Positions 10,052 through 20,153 of a DNA stretch of 64,000 nucleotides are shown in pieces (within the stretch, counting starts at the first letter, position 1; each line of letters begins with the position of its first letter). A program made the position numbers and the translations under genes. A model generated the notes under the pieces. That model made no database searches. It saw nothing but the letters and a program-made list of their open reading frames with translations, and was not told the DNA's origin. This DNA comes from an uncultured Lachnospiraceae bacterium (GTDB lineage Bacteria; Bacillota; Clostridia; Lachnospirales; Lachnospiraceae). Location: assembly GCA_945919075.1 (NCBI GenBank), contig CAMEIX010000008.1:55942-119941 (forward strand), read 5' to 3'.

Positions 10052-10090
10052 AAAGACGCTACCGAAACTTTTGTTTCCATAGCGCCTTTG
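10052..10090 (-). terminator. Intrinsic terminator / possible attenuator ahead of the substrate-binding protein
   Basis: Minus strand: GGCGCTATGGAAAC-AAAA-GTTTCGGTAGCGTC-TTTTTTT, directly upstream of the SBP RBS. Confidence 0.7.
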
Positions 10091-10133
10091 CTTTGTTGAA
10101 GTAATTTTATTCTTTTTCCAAAGCATTTACAAT

Positions 10134-10148
10134 GTGCAAGATGCACAG
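10134..10148. promoter_or_regulatory. Candidate operator TGTGCA-AGA-TGCACA
   Basis: Perfect inverted repeat in the pucR/SBP intergenic region, with a further TGCACA half site about 15 bp away. Confidence 0.4.
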
Positions 10149-10173
10149 TGATATTTTTCATTATGCACAATTA

Positions 10174-11370
10174 TTAGGTGAACATGAGCCGTTTGACCAG
10201 AATACAATTTACCAGATCCAGGTATTCCATATAATCATCCAGTTCAATATGCAAGAGGTCTTCAATTTTGGACAGACGGTACTGAAGGGAGTTTCTGTGA
10301 ATAAAAAGCGCCTCCGCCGCCTTGCTGATATTAAAGCCATTCATATAGTATGCTACTAAAGTTTCCTGAAGGAAGGTACCGTTCGCATGGTCATATTCTT
10401 CCAGTTTTCTCAGTTTGTCCTCGCAGTAATTCATGATTTCTGTCTGGTTACCGCTGTTAAACATGAATTTGTAAATTCCCATTGCACTGGCACTCAATAC
10501 CTTTTTCTGCTTCGGATTCGGCAGGATATCCTTCTTCGGTATCAGGCTCTTGGCTTCCTGATAACTCTTGCCATAGTCCCCCGGATTGGTATAGCTTCCT
10601 CCCAGAATACAGGTACTTCTGATACAGCCCTTAAAGGGAGCACGGCTGTCAATATCTCTTAAAATACGCTCCAGTTCATGCTCCGTCTTCTTTTCCGTAG
10701 TGGCCTCGAAGAGGAGAACAAACTTATTTAAGAAGCGCATAAATAATGGTTTTCCCTCCATGGAAAGAACTTCCCGGTTCAATGTATTGGCATAGTATTC
10801 GTAGATGTGTTCGTCCTGTTCCAGATTCACACCATACTTTCTGTCCACCACAATGATACCCACTCTGTGAGGGGTGGAAAAGTCCAGTCCAAACTGCCCG
10901 GATATCTTTTCAATATACTTTTCATTGATATCATAGCCAAACAAAAGATTATACAGATAATCCCCAGTTCTCTTGCCCTGCGTCTCACTTTCCAGGAGAA
11001 GACATCCGATACTTTGGTCAATATCTACAAAAGAAGCTCCCTCCCACCGGACGTAAAAGAAAGGAAGTTTTAACTCATTTGCCTTGTCCAGAAACTTCTG
11101 CGGTACCGGCTCCCTGTCATTTACAATGGAAATGGCATAAGCGGAAATCCCCAGATCACTTAATTCTAACATGGTTAAATAAGCTTCCTCCAGATTAAAT
11201 CTTATGTCATCCACCACTACCAAAGCAAAATTCCCCCGGTTCATGTGGTCAACATAGGGTTTCGTCTGACAAAGGTAAGTCCAGGAGACCATACGATCCA
11301 GACCTTCTTCTCCGGCTAAAAGCTCCATTCCGTCCAATTTCAGATTCATAACATCTCTGCATGTAATCAT
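10174..11370 (-). CDS. PucR family transcriptional regulator
   Basis: N-terminal PucR domain 'MITCRDVMNLKLDGMELLAGEEGLDRMVSWTYLCQ'; C-terminal HTH_30 'GFNISKAAEALFIHRNSLQYRLSKIE'. Confidence 0.92.
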   Translation of the reverse strand: MITCRDVMNLKLDGMELLAGEEGLDRMVSWTYLCQTKPYVDHMNRGNFALVVVDDIRFNLEEAYLTMLELSDLGISAYAISIVNDREPVPQKFLDKANELKLPFFYVRWEGASFVDIDQSIGCLLLESETQGKRTGDYLYNLLFGYDINEKYIEKISGQFGLDFSTPHRVGIIVVDRKYGVNLEQDEHIYEYYANTLNREVLSMEGKPLFMRFLNKFVLLFEATTEKKTEHELERILRDIDSRAPFKGCIRSTCILGGSYTNPGDYGKSYQEAKSLIPKKDILPNPKQKKVLSASAMGIYKFMFNSGNQTEIMNYCEDKLRKLEEYDHANGTFLQETLVAYYMNGFNISKAAEALFIHRNSLQYRLSKIEDLLHIELDDYMEYLDLVNCILVKRLMFT

Positions 11371-11387
11371 TTTTTAACACCTTACAT

Positions 11388-12743
11388 TTATAAGAGAATA
11401 TATTTCAAAACAAAGAGTACCGCCAGAATATACATAAGGGGTCTGATTTTCTTTGCTTTACCGGAAATCAGATTGATGACAACATAGGAAATAACACCGA
11501 TTGCAATACCTTCGGAAATGCTGTAGGTAAGAGGCATAGTAAGTAAGCAAAGGTATGCAGGAACAGCTTCTGTCAAGTCGGTGAAGTTGATATCCACCAC
11601 TGCGCTGATCATAAGGAAGCCCACAAAAATGAGTGCAGGCGCGGTTGCAAAGCTGGGTATGGTGGTAAATACCGGGGCAAGTACCAAAGATACTAAGAAC
11701 AAGAAACCGGTGACCACACTGGCAAGACCGGTTCTGCCACCTTCTGCCACACCGGAAGAACTTTCTACAAATGTGGTAGTGGTGGAGGTACCAAGAACCG
11801 CACCGGCACTGGTTGCGATAGCATCCGCAAGGAGTGCTTCCTTGATACGGGGAAGTTTTCCGTCCTTATCTAACATATTTGCTTTATTGGCAACACCAAT
11901 CAGGGTTCCCAGAGTATCAAACATATCTACAAAAAGGAAGGATAACATAATCACAATGAAATCCACTACTTTAAAATCCGCAAATACCGCACTGTCAAAG
12001 CACTGTCCCACGGTCTTTCCGATTGCCCCAATATCAAAACTTGACCAGGAAGGAATCAAAGAATAGCATCCTGCTTCCGGATTTACTACATACAAACCGG
12101 TAAACTGACAGATAATACCTAAAATCCAGGTTGCAATAATGCCAATGAGCATGGCACCCTTGACCTTCTTTACATACAAAATGGCAATAATCATAAGGCC
12201 GATGAGGGCAAGAAGAGCTCCAATCCCTACGGTATTGAAATTCTCACGGAAATCTACAAGAGTAACCAGAGTTGCTCCACCTACAACGATTTTGGCATTC
12301 TGCAGTCCTATGAATGCACAGAAAAGGCCGATACCTACGGATACCCCTTTCTTAAGCTGCAGGGGAATTGCATTAAAGATGGCTTCCCGCACATTGGTGA
12401 GGGACAAGACAATAAAAATAAGGCCTTCGATAAATACTGCAAATAACGCAAATTTCCAACTGTATCCCATGGTTCCGCAGACCGTATACGCAAAAAATGC
12501 ATTAAGCCCAAGTCCCGGGGCCAATGCAAAAGGATAATTGGCGAGCAGTGCCATTGCCATACACCCGACAAAGGATGCCAGCGCAGTTGCAATTAAAATA
12601 GCATTCGGGTCCATTCCGGAAGCAGACAGGATGGACGGATTAACCGCCAAAATGTAAGCCATGGTCATGAAGGTGGTAATACCGGCAACCACTTCTGTCC
12701 GGACTGTGGTACCATTTTGTTTCAGTTTAAAGAGCTTTTCCAT
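11388..12743 (-). CDS. NCS2 family purine permease (AzgA/PbuG-like)
   Basis: 'VVAGITTFMTMAYILAVNPSILSASGMDPNAILIATALAS', 'LFVDMFDTLGTLIGVANKANMLDKDGKLPRIKEALLADA'. Confidence 0.95.
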   Translation of the reverse strand: MEKLFKLKQNGTTVRTEVVAGITTFMTMAYILAVNPSILSASGMDPNAILIATALASFVGCMAMALLANYPFALAPGLGLNAFFAYTVCGTMGYSWKFALFAVFIEGLIFIVLSLTNVREAIFNAIPLQLKKGVSVGIGLFCAFIGLQNAKIVVGGATLVTLVDFRENFNTVGIGALLALIGLMIIAILYVKKVKGAMLIGIIATWILGIICQFTGLYVVNPEAGCYSLIPSWSSFDIGAIGKTVGQCFDSAVFADFKVVDFIVIMLSFLFVDMFDTLGTLIGVANKANMLDKDGKLPRIKEALLADAIATSAGAVLGTSTTTTFVESSSGVAEGGRTGLASVVTGFLFLVSLVLAPVFTTIPSFATAPALIFVGFLMISAVVDINFTDLTEAVPAYLCLLTMPLTYSISEGIAIGVISYVVINLISGKAKKIRPLMYILAVLFVLKYILL

Positions 12744-12763
12744 TCAGGTTCCTCCTTATTATA

Positions 12764-13270
12764 TTAATCGATTCTTTCGTGAATCATGCCCATGATATCG
12801 GACTCACTGCATCCAAGTGCATAAGCCAGTTCGGAATGTAATTTGTGAACCGTAAGCTTGTAATACTTGTCATCCACCACCGTACTTTTCTTTCCCTCTG
12901 CTTCCCGTTGCTTTCTGCGGTAATAAATACTCTTAAGGGCGGCTGCCAGCATGGCGGGATCACTGCTTCTCAGTGCTTCCTTATACTTTTTCTCACGGTC
13001 TTTTTCATTTTCAATAACCAGTTTTCCCATATCCCGGATGTGATCCAGCATATTCATGGCTTCCGTCTTATCCATAGTCTTACGGATTCTTTCCGCCGCA
13101 CTTTCCACAGGAATAAACAGTTTGGTACCATGATCGCTTTCGGGTACCAGGGTATAATACTTTTTCATCCCATTCCCGGACATGTCCATCTCTACAACCC
13201 CTGTAATACAGCAAATTCCATTTGACATGGATACTACTTTGTCACCAATCTCAAACATTTTACACTCCAT
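12764..13270 (-). CDS. CarD family transcriptional regulator
   Basis: 'MFEIGDKVVSMSNGICCITGVVEMDMSGNGMKKYYTLVPESDHGTKLFIPV'; likely start at MFEIGDKV. Confidence 0.88.
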   Translation of the reverse strand: MECKMFEIGDKVVSMSNGICCITGVVEMDMSGNGMKKYYTLVPESDHGTKLFIPVESAAERIRKTMDKTEAMNMLDHIRDMGKLVIENEKDREKKYKEALRSSDPAMLAAALKSIYYRRKQREAEGKKSTVVDDKYYKLTVHKLHSELAYALGCSESDIMGMIHERID

Positions 13271-13329
13271 TTCGGCACACTTAATTTACAATATACATTT
13301 CCAGATTACGTCTCTGTTACTTTAGTACT

Positions 13330-13358
13330 ATTATAACACATAAGTTTTTCTAATGTAA
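13330..13358 (-). promoter_or_regulatory. Sigma-A-type promoter for the carD gene
   Basis: Minus strand TTACAT-N17-TATAAT about 60 nt upstream of the start. Confidence 0.6.
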
Positions 13359-13383
13359 GAGTAAAATTTCCAAAATTTGTATC

Positions 13384-14190
13384 TTATGTATAGGAGTATT
13401 CCCACAAATTACGCATTTGTTTCATCAGTTTTTCTAGATCCCAGGTTTTTTCACTGTTGATAATGCTGTTCGGGTCATTGACCATGATTTCCCCATTTTC
13501 CGCCACTCCGGTCAGAACGATAAAGTGTCCTCCGTCTGTAAAATCCCCCTTTCTCATAATGCAGATAATGGGATGCCCGTTTTGAAGTGCCTTCAAAATA
13601 TGTTCTTCATCAAATACCGGTTCCTTCACATCCAGACCCAGTTTTTCTCCAAGCTCCGTCATCATTTCCCAGGAGGAGCCTGCGCCTTCCACATAAAATC
13701 CCTTCTTTTCGGCCAACTTTGCCATTTCGTAGGGACTGTATCCGGTGTCTCCCGTCAGTCCCACATACACCATGGACAGACAGGTCGGTCCGCACCCGGT
13801 GACGGCAAGGTAATCATCCCCGTAGCTTTCATATCCCCATCGCTCATCCCACTGTAAGAATAAGGGTATTTCGCCCTCTTTCACCTCCCAGGACAGGTCG
13901 AAATCCGGTTTTCTGCCGATATTTTTTGTATAATTATTTACAAACTCTTCTGCTTCCGGATTACGCCGGGCCAGATCTAAAAGACTCTGCGGAATCTCTC
14001 CTTCTCCCAGAGTTTCTTCGATCTCCTTCTCACATTGTGCCTTCCGGTTTCGTACCTCCATTACATGAATCATTCTCTTAAATCTTCCCGGATCCCGGAA
14101 GAACCAGAATGCAGCCATGCCAAGAAAGAGAATCGGCAGGCCTATGATGAAAAACCTTCTTATTCGTCTGCGTTTACCTTTTCGTCCCAT
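13384..14190 (-). CDS. Membrane-anchored C39-like family peptidase
   Basis: N-terminal TM after basic stretch; 'YLAVTGCGPTCLSMVYVGLTGDTGYSPYEMA' catalytic Cys region; 'GGHFIVLTGVAENGEIMVNDPNS' His/Asn region. RBS AAAGGAAT supports ATG at 14190. Confidence 0.85.
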   Translation of the reverse strand: MGRKGKRRRIRRFFIIGLPILFLGMAAFWFFRDPGRFKRMIHVMEVRNRKAQCEKEIEETLGEGEIPQSLLDLARRNPEAEEFVNNYTKNIGRKPDFDLSWEVKEGEIPLFLQWDERWGYESYGDDYLAVTGCGPTCLSMVYVGLTGDTGYSPYEMAKLAEKKGFYVEGAGSSWEMMTELGEKLGLDVKEPVFDEEHILKALQNGHPIICIMRKGDFTDGGHFIVLTGVAENGEIMVNDPNSIINSEKTWDLEKLMKQMRNLWEYSYT

Positions 14191-14306
14191 AAAAAAATTC
14201 CTTTCGCCATGATATCCCATGATAACAGGTCAGAAGGAATTTTCTTTTAGGGAAAACTTAAGATATATTTAATTATGAAAGGAATCACTGTTTCCTTTAC
14301 CGAAAC

Positions 14307-16793
14307 TTATTTACTCTCCTTCAAATTCAGATATTCCTCAGCAATACGCAGTAAATCATTTAGTGTGTAACAGGGAATCGCGTCATATTCTCCATCCGTA
14401 TTTCCGGCTAATATCAGTAAATTATTCCGGCTGTCATAACCACATAAATAGGGAACCTTTCCGATTAAACCTCCGTCAGGACTGACAATATACCCATCCC
14501 TTTCATTTCCGATAATGAAATTTCCTTCCGTATCCTCTCCATAATAATAAGCGCAGGCGGATTCATGTTCTGCTTTCCATATGTCAACACTCTCTAAGGT
14601 ATCCTGTTCAAAGACCTCGACATAGTCATCATAATAAGTTACAAACACATACCGGCCGGAAGGTTCAAACATCAAACTATAAATCATGGCACTGCCGGAC
14701 AGGCCCATTTCATATGCTTTATCCTGTGCTTCATAATACATATAATACTCTACCTCAATATCAGCCGGGCAATCCTTTACCTTTTCCATCTGTCTTGGTC
14801 CGGTTTCTCCGTAGAATACGGTTTTATTACTGCTATAAGGAATGACCAAAAGCCCATTATCTCTATTTCTTAAGTTCTGAAAGGTTACCATGTCGCTGAT
14901 TGTGTCACCGCGATATTCGAATAGGCTATCATATTCCTCATACCAGCCATCCTCTTGCACTTTAATGCAAAACTCTGACCCATTCTCTAAATAACAGCAA
15001 ATGCCATCACTTAACTTCTCTTTTCCTACCATCTTCCTTCCGAACGGAATATACCGTAATTCCTCTCCCGTATTCGAATCCAGAAGAATATAGGAATAAT
15101 CCGTTAATGCATATATGTATTCTTTTCCGGTTTCCGGGTTTACCATAAAATCTATTTCCCGTCCATTCCAGTCATGAAATTCAGAAAGCCACACCCTGCT
15201 CCAGGCAGCTCCATCCCATTCATAACAGCTGATATGAATCCCCAGATTCTTTACCTCATCCTTTGTATCATCAAAATCCTCTATCAGAGTATAAATTCTT
15301 TCGTTATGATATTTTGCATCAATAACGGTACCACTTTCTATCGTCAGATAATGTTGGTTGTTGGTTTTCATATTTAAGAAATTAACTTTTGTAGGACCCT
15401 TTTCTTCTTTCGTGCTGAAAATAACCATGTTCTTTGAGGCATCAAATACTTTATCAATGGTTCCGTATAAATAATTACCATCTAATAAAACTTCCCAATC
15501 GTCAGGATTAAAGGAATCCATATTCTGAAGCAAATACAAGTTTTGGCTTTCCATAATCAAAACATAATCATCAAAAGAGTAGAGCTGTTTCGTCAGAAAC
15601 TCGTCCGTCTGATATAGAAGCGCCCCTGTTATCACATTATAAAACTCGGTATTTTGCCCATTCACACAAACAAATATACCATAATCATTTAAGCATGCCT
15701 TGTGTTCTTCATCTACTTCTTCGTTGTAGTCATAATACATTTCTTTTATAACGATATTTTCAAAAGCATTCCAAAACACAAACTGACCGATTTCATCATC
15801 CACTACTACCTGGTTCAAAAGAGGGGAACTATAGATATGTTCAATTCTTCCATAAGTAAATAATTCATGCTTGGGTACATAACTTAAATAGCTTTTGTAA
15901 ATATCCAGACTGTTCGCAAGTGCCAGTCTTGCCTCATCCGTATAAGGCATTTTAAACTCTTCATAATCAGTAAGCGCCGTATACGCATTTTGTACGGCCT
16001 GTTTTCTTAGATCCTTATTAAAATTATCTTCGGAATCCATGGCAAAGAACAGTGCCAGATTATAGCATATATCCTCTTGTTTTCTAACAAGTTCTATATT
16101 CTTTTTCGCGATTTGAATATTGTTATAAATACAATATCCACCAAATAAAAAAGAGGCGGTTACTACAGCTGTACTAATGCCAATCGTCCTCTTAATAGCT
16201 TTTTCCCGATGTCTTTGTTTTAAATCATCAAAAGACAGTGCAAACATGGGTGCTAAAAGGCGTAGAATCTCATTCGTCATTTTCCTGTTCATTTCAGAAT
16301 GATTTTTTCCTCTGACATCCGCAGCCAAAGGTTCCACAGCTTCCTCAACTGTAAAATACTGCCCTCTCGCATCCACATAAGTCTGTTTACGATGCAAAAT
16401 TTGTTCAGGAAAGGACTCGCTCGGTTCTCCTTCCACCAAAACAGCCAATACGTGCTCCTGCCCATGCATTGCAATAAAGCTGTCAATCTCTCTTTGACAC
16501 CACACGGACTCTTTTAATCTGGGAGAACAGATGACAATAAGCCATTCCGACCCCTTGATTGCTTCCAGAATGGTATCGTTTAAACTGGCGGATAAGGGTA
16601 ACTCCTCTTCATCACGAAATACCCTTGTAATTTTTGTCTTGCACGCTTTCCCATATTCTTTTTTTAATTTTCTTTTTGCATTTCCCGGCAATTTATAGTT
16701 TTCCAACAACTTATGAATTCTTTTTGCAACGTAACTGTCGGGTTCTACATGCCTATAGGAAATAAATGCATCAAAAATATACTGGTCGGCCAT
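14307..16793 (-). CDS. TIR domain protein with TM helix and C-terminal propeller-like region
   Basis: 'YIFDAFISYRHVEPDSYVAKRIHKLLE', 'VFRDEEELPLSASLNDTILEAIKGSEWLIVICSPRLKESVWCQREI' TIR-like; TM 'TIGISTAVVTASFLFGGYCIYN'; 500+ aa of beta-rich repeats after it. Confidence 0.85.
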   Translation of the reverse strand: MADQYIFDAFISYRHVEPDSYVAKRIHKLLENYKLPGNAKRKLKKEYGKACKTKITRVFRDEEELPLSASLNDTILEAIKGSEWLIVICSPRLKESVWCQREIDSFIAMHGQEHVLAVLVEGEPSESFPEQILHRKQTYVDARGQYFTVEEAVEPLAADVRGKNHSEMNRKMTNEILRLLAPMFALSFDDLKQRHREKAIKRTIGISTAVVTASFLFGGYCIYNNIQIAKKNIELVRKQEDICYNLALFFAMDSEDNFNKDLRKQAVQNAYTALTDYEEFKMPYTDEARLALANSLDIYKSYLSYVPKHELFTYGRIEHIYSSPLLNQVVVDDEIGQFVFWNAFENIVIKEMYYDYNEEVDEEHKACLNDYGIFVCVNGQNTEFYNVITGALLYQTDEFLTKQLYSFDDYVLIMESQNLYLLQNMDSFNPDDWEVLLDGNYLYGTIDKVFDASKNMVIFSTKEEKGPTKVNFLNMKTNNQHYLTIESGTVIDAKYHNERIYTLIEDFDDTKDEVKNLGIHISCYEWDGAAWSRVWLSEFHDWNGREIDFMVNPETGKEYIYALTDYSYILLDSNTGEELRYIPFGRKMVGKEKLSDGICCYLENGSEFCIKVQEDGWYEEYDSLFEYRGDTISDMVTFQNLRNRDNGLLVIPYSSNKTVFYGETGPRQMEKVKDCPADIEVEYYMYYEAQDKAYEMGLSGSAMIYSLMFEPSGRYVFVTYYDDYVEVFEQDTLESVDIWKAEHESACAYYYGEDTEGNFIIGNERDGYIVSPDGGLIGKVPYLCGYDSRNNLLILAGNTDGEYDAIPCYTLNDLLRIAEEYLNLKESK

Positions 16794-16832
16794 TGTTTAT
16801 CCTCTAACTCTCTTCTTTCGTTACCTGTCTTC

Positions 16833-17183
16833 CTAATTACGAAATTCAATGAATCCGTAATCCTTTAACATCTGAAAATATTTCACAAGTCTGGGATATA
16901 ACGGTTCCGCTTTTTCTCCAAATTGCTCCTTTACCTGTTCGGCAATGTCAAAAATACTTCTCTTTCCGTCCATAAGAGGCCAAATAAAATTTCCCATTTC
17001 ATCTAAATGAATCTGGGAAACTTTAGGTTTTTTCAGGAGAACCTGAAAAATGCAGTTAAACATTCCTCTGTTCTCCTGATATATGGTAACTTTGCCCTCT
17101 GAAATCTCATAGCGGACCTGCTTTCCCGGAACCGGAATATAATCTAAATAGTTTTTGTCCTGTTCCTTAGCGTTACTTTTCAT
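16833..17183 (-). CDS. PqqD-family (RRE-like) small protein
   Basis: 'KVSQIHLDEMGNFIWPLMDGKRSIFDIAEQVKEQFGEKAEPLYPRLVKYFQMLKDYGFIEF' is a PqqD-like winged-helix pattern. Start overlaps the OPT stop (ATG at 17183 or 17204). Confidence 0.75.
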   Translation of the reverse strand: MKSNAKEQDKNYLDYIPVPGKQVRYEISEGKVTIYQENRGMFNCIFQVLLKKPKVSQIHLDEMGNFIWPLMDGKRSIFDIAEQVKEQFGEKAEPLYPRLVKYFQMLKDYGFIEFRN

Positions 17184-19071
17184 TCCTCTTATCCCTTGAT
17201 ACATAAACCACCATTGCTACCATAATGCCAAGAAGCACAACGCCTCCAATCCAGCCGGTGTCAATGATGCCGGAAAGATTAAGTGCCGTATCTATCCCAA
17301 GTACTGCAAGAATCGCAAGCAGAATTCCCACAAGACCTTCTCCTGCAATCATACCGGAGCAGAATAAGATACCGTCGCTGGCATCTGCATTCTTTTCTTT
17401 GATGCCCTTCTTCTCTTTCCTCTTATCCAGGAAAAGACGGGCCAGACCGCCAAGCATAATGGTGGAACTAAGTTCCAGAGGCAGATACAGACCGATTGCT
17501 ACGGGAAGTGCGGAAATTCCAACCACTTCAAATGCAATGGAAATAAAAGCACCAATAAATACTAGGGCCCAGGGCAGGTTTCCACCCATAACGCCTTCAA
17601 TAATCATCTTCATCAGAGTTGCCTGGGGTGCGGAAATCTGCTCACTGCCGAATCCCCATGCCTGATCTAACAGAATTAAAACGCCGCCGATGGTAAGAGC
17701 GGAAATGATGGTACCGACCAGTTCCCCGATCTGCTGCTTTTTCGGCGTTGCACCGAGAATATAACCGGTCTTTAAATCCTGTGAGGTATCTCCTGCCATT
17801 GCCGCAATAATACAGATAATGGAACCGATTGCAATGGCCCCCTGCATACCGTGCGCACCGGTATCACCGGTAACCTTAAGTAATGCGGTTGCTATGAGCA
17901 AGGTTGCAATTGCCATACCGGAAACCGGGTTGTTACTGCTTCCAACAAGTCCCACCATTCTGGAAGATACGGTTGCAAAGAAGAACCCGAATACTACGAT
18001 GATGACAGCCCCAAGAAGGGTAACCGGAATCTGAGGAAGAGCCCAGAGTACCAGAATCATTATAATAACACCGATACAGATAAGTTTCATGCTTAAATCC
18101 TGTTCGGTACGAAGTTTCCCTGTGGAATTACTTCCCTTCATGCCCTTCACAGCATCACGGAAAGTACGTACAATCAAAGGCAGGGTCTTAATCAGGCTGA
18201 TAATACCGCCTGCCGCAACGGCACCTGCACCAATGTAACGGATGTAACCGCTCCAGATTGCGCCTGCACCACCGTTTGCATACATTTCGGCAATGGTAAC
18301 CGTACCGGGGTACAGAACGGCTTCTCCGCCAAAAGTCACGATGGCAGGAATCAATACAAACCAGCCGATGAGACCGCCTGCAAACATATAGGAGGCAATT
18401 CTGGGTCCACAGATATAACCCACGCCAACAAGTGCAGGATATACTTCTGCGGAAAATTCTGTCTTAAGTGCCTTTACCGGTATGGTAACCACACCTGTCA
18501 CCACCTTAAGACCATCCACCAGAAATTTAAAAAGTGCTGCAATACCCATACCTGCAAAAACTGACTTTGCACTGGAACCGCCTTCTTCTCCTGCAAGAAG
18601 TACTTCTGCGCAGGCAGTCCCTTCCGGGTAGGGAAGTACGCCATGCTCCTGAACAATTAAAGCATTCCGAAGAGGTACCATAAAGAGTACCCCCAAAATA
18701 CCGCCGCAGAGGGCAATTACTGCAATTTCTACAAGACTGGGGCTCTCCATAACGCCCTCTTTTGCCCAGAGAAATAACACCGGTAATGTAAAAATGGCAC
18801 CGGCTGCCAAAGATTCTCCTGCAGAGCCGATGGTTTGTACCATATTACTCTCCAGAATGGAATCTTTCCGCATAATGACACGGATTACTGCCATGGAAAT
18901 AACTGCTGCCGGAATGGATGCAGATACCGTCATTCCCACACGCAGGCCCAGATAAGCGTTTGCCGCACCGAAAATAACGGCTAACAGAATACCCATTATT
19001 ACGCTGGTTACCGTAAATTCCGGCGTGATTTTATCTGCCGGAACATAGGGTTTGAAATTTTTGTTGTCCAT
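17173..19071 (-). CDS. OPT family oligopeptide transporter
   Basis: 'FGAANAYLGLRVGMTVSASIPAAVISMAVIR', 'VLPYPEGTACAEVL', 'GGLIGWFVLIPAIV' OPT motifs. Confidence 0.95.
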   Translation of the reverse strand: MDNKNFKPYVPADKITPEFTVTSVIMGILLAVIFGAANAYLGLRVGMTVSASIPAAVISMAVIRVIMRKDSILESNMVQTIGSAGESLAAGAIFTLPVLFLWAKEGVMESPSLVEIAVIALCGGILGVLFMVPLRNALIVQEHGVLPYPEGTACAEVLLAGEEGGSSAKSVFAGMGIAALFKFLVDGLKVVTGVVTIPVKALKTEFSAEVYPALVGVGYICGPRIASYMFAGGLIGWFVLIPAIVTFGGEAVLYPGTVTIAEMYANGGAGAIWSGYIRYIGAGAVAAGGIISLIKTLPLIVRTFRDAVKGMKGSNSTGKLRTEQDLSMKLICIGVIIMILVLWALPQIPVTLLGAVIIVVFGFFFATVSSRMVGLVGSSNNPVSGMAIATLLIATALLKVTGDTGAHGMQGAIAIGSIICIIAAMAGDTSQDLKTGYILGATPKKQQIGELVGTIISALTIGGVLILLDQAWGFGSEQISAPQATLMKMIIEGVMGGNLPWALVFIGAFISIAFEVVGISALPVAIGLYLPLELSSTIMLGGLARLFLDKRKEKKGIKEKNADASDGILFCSGMIAGEGLVGILLAILAVLGIDTALNLSGIIDTGWIGGVVLLGIMVAMVVYVSRDKRNEK

Positions 19072-19091
19072 AAGTTACTCCTTATCCCTTG

Positions 19092-20153
19092 TTAATTTAC
19101 TTCCCGTTCTGAAAAATAAAGATCCAGACCGTTCGCGATGCCCTGTACCATTTTGTTCTGATAATCCTCATCAGACAACAATTTGTCCTCCTCCGGATTC
19201 GTCATATATCCCATTTCCACAATGGTAGTCGGCACCATAGCCCAGTTGATACCGCTCATGGTGTCGGTCTCCCAGACTTTTTTCTTATTGCATCCCGTTG
19301 CTTTTTCAATTTCATCTAAAATGGCAACGGATAATGCCTTACTTTCTTTATACAAACCACCATTGTACGGATTTGTGGAAGACTGACAAATTGTCATGGC
19401 TCCCGTTACGGAAGAGTTCTCAGAACCGTTTGCATGGATTCGAATAAATGCATCCGCATTATTATCATTTGCAACGGCTGCTCTTTCGCTGTTACTGATA
19501 TCCACATCATGGGTGGTACGTACCATAATTACCTGATAGCCCCGCTCCTCCAATTCCGTCTGGAGTTTTAAGGCTACCTCCAAATTCAAAACATATTCTG
19601 CCTTTCCGGTGGCTACCCCGGAAGTTCCGGAACTCACCTTTTTTTTGATTTCGGTTGCACCGGGACCAATCGGTTCCTTCTCACTATTACCCTTTGCCTG
19701 ATGCCCTGCATCAATCACAATCAGATAACCGTTCTCCCGACTGGTAATTTCCCGCAGATATTGACTGGCAATAAAATACTGTCCCTCATCCACTTCCACC
19801 AGGCTCCACTCACCGTAATCATAGAGTCTGTTCAGTTTCGTTCCGTTATTTATGGTCTTATAAATCTCCGAGTCGGTGGAAGGCTTCGTTCTGACATTTA
19901 CTTTATCCGTAGTTCGCACCATGGCAGGCTCATGAGCTCCGTCTCCTGTTTTACTCTCTTCCATGGCTATGGTATCTTCCGTGTTTCCGGCATCCTCCGC
20001 TTTTCCGGTGTCTTCCGTGGTTACGGCAGTTTCCATGCTTTCCTCTGTCTGGCTTTGACTTTCGCCGTTTATGGCTGTTTCCGCCTTTCCACAGCCTGAC
20101 ATAAGAAACAGGAAAAGACACAATACTATGGGAAGCACTCTCTTACTTTTCAT
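19092..20153 (-). CDS. N-acetylmuramoyl-L-alanine amidase lipoprotein with SH3 domain
   Basis: Lipobox 'LFLMSGCGK'; SH3b '[24 protein letters not shown]'; Amidase_3 '[12 protein letters not shown]', '[14 protein letters not shown]'. Confidence 0.93.
   Translation of the reverse strand: MKSKRVLPIVLCLFLFLMSGCGKAETAINGESQSQTEESMETAVTTEDTGKAEDAGNTEDTIAMEESKTGDGAHEPAMVRTTDKVNVRTKPSTDSEIYKTINNGTKLNRLYDYGEWSLVEVDEGQYFIASQYLREITSRENGYLIVIDAGHQAKGNSEKEPIGPGATEIKKKVSSGTSGVATGKAEYVLNLEVALKLQTELEERGYQVIMVRTTHDVDISNSERAAVANDNNADAFIRIHANGSENSSVTGAMTICQSSTNPYNGGLYKESKALSVAILDEIEKATGCNKKKVWETDTMSGINWAMVPTTIVEMGYMTNPEEDKLLSDEDYQNKMVQGIANGLDLYFSEREVN

Noticed and set aside
12139-12537. Plus-strand ORF of 132 aa inside the NCS2 permease
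   Set aside because: Antisense to a conserved permease; composition (Ile/Pro/Thr-rich, low complexity) typical of shadow ORFs.
12744-13383. Purine riboswitch for the NCS2 permease
   Set aside because: Only ~20 bp separate the permease from carD, and no purine-aptamer core is visible upstream of carD.
14307-16793. Calling the TIR gene a Thoeris defence system
   Set aside because: No ThsA-like effector or other defence gene adjacent; architecture differs from ThsB.
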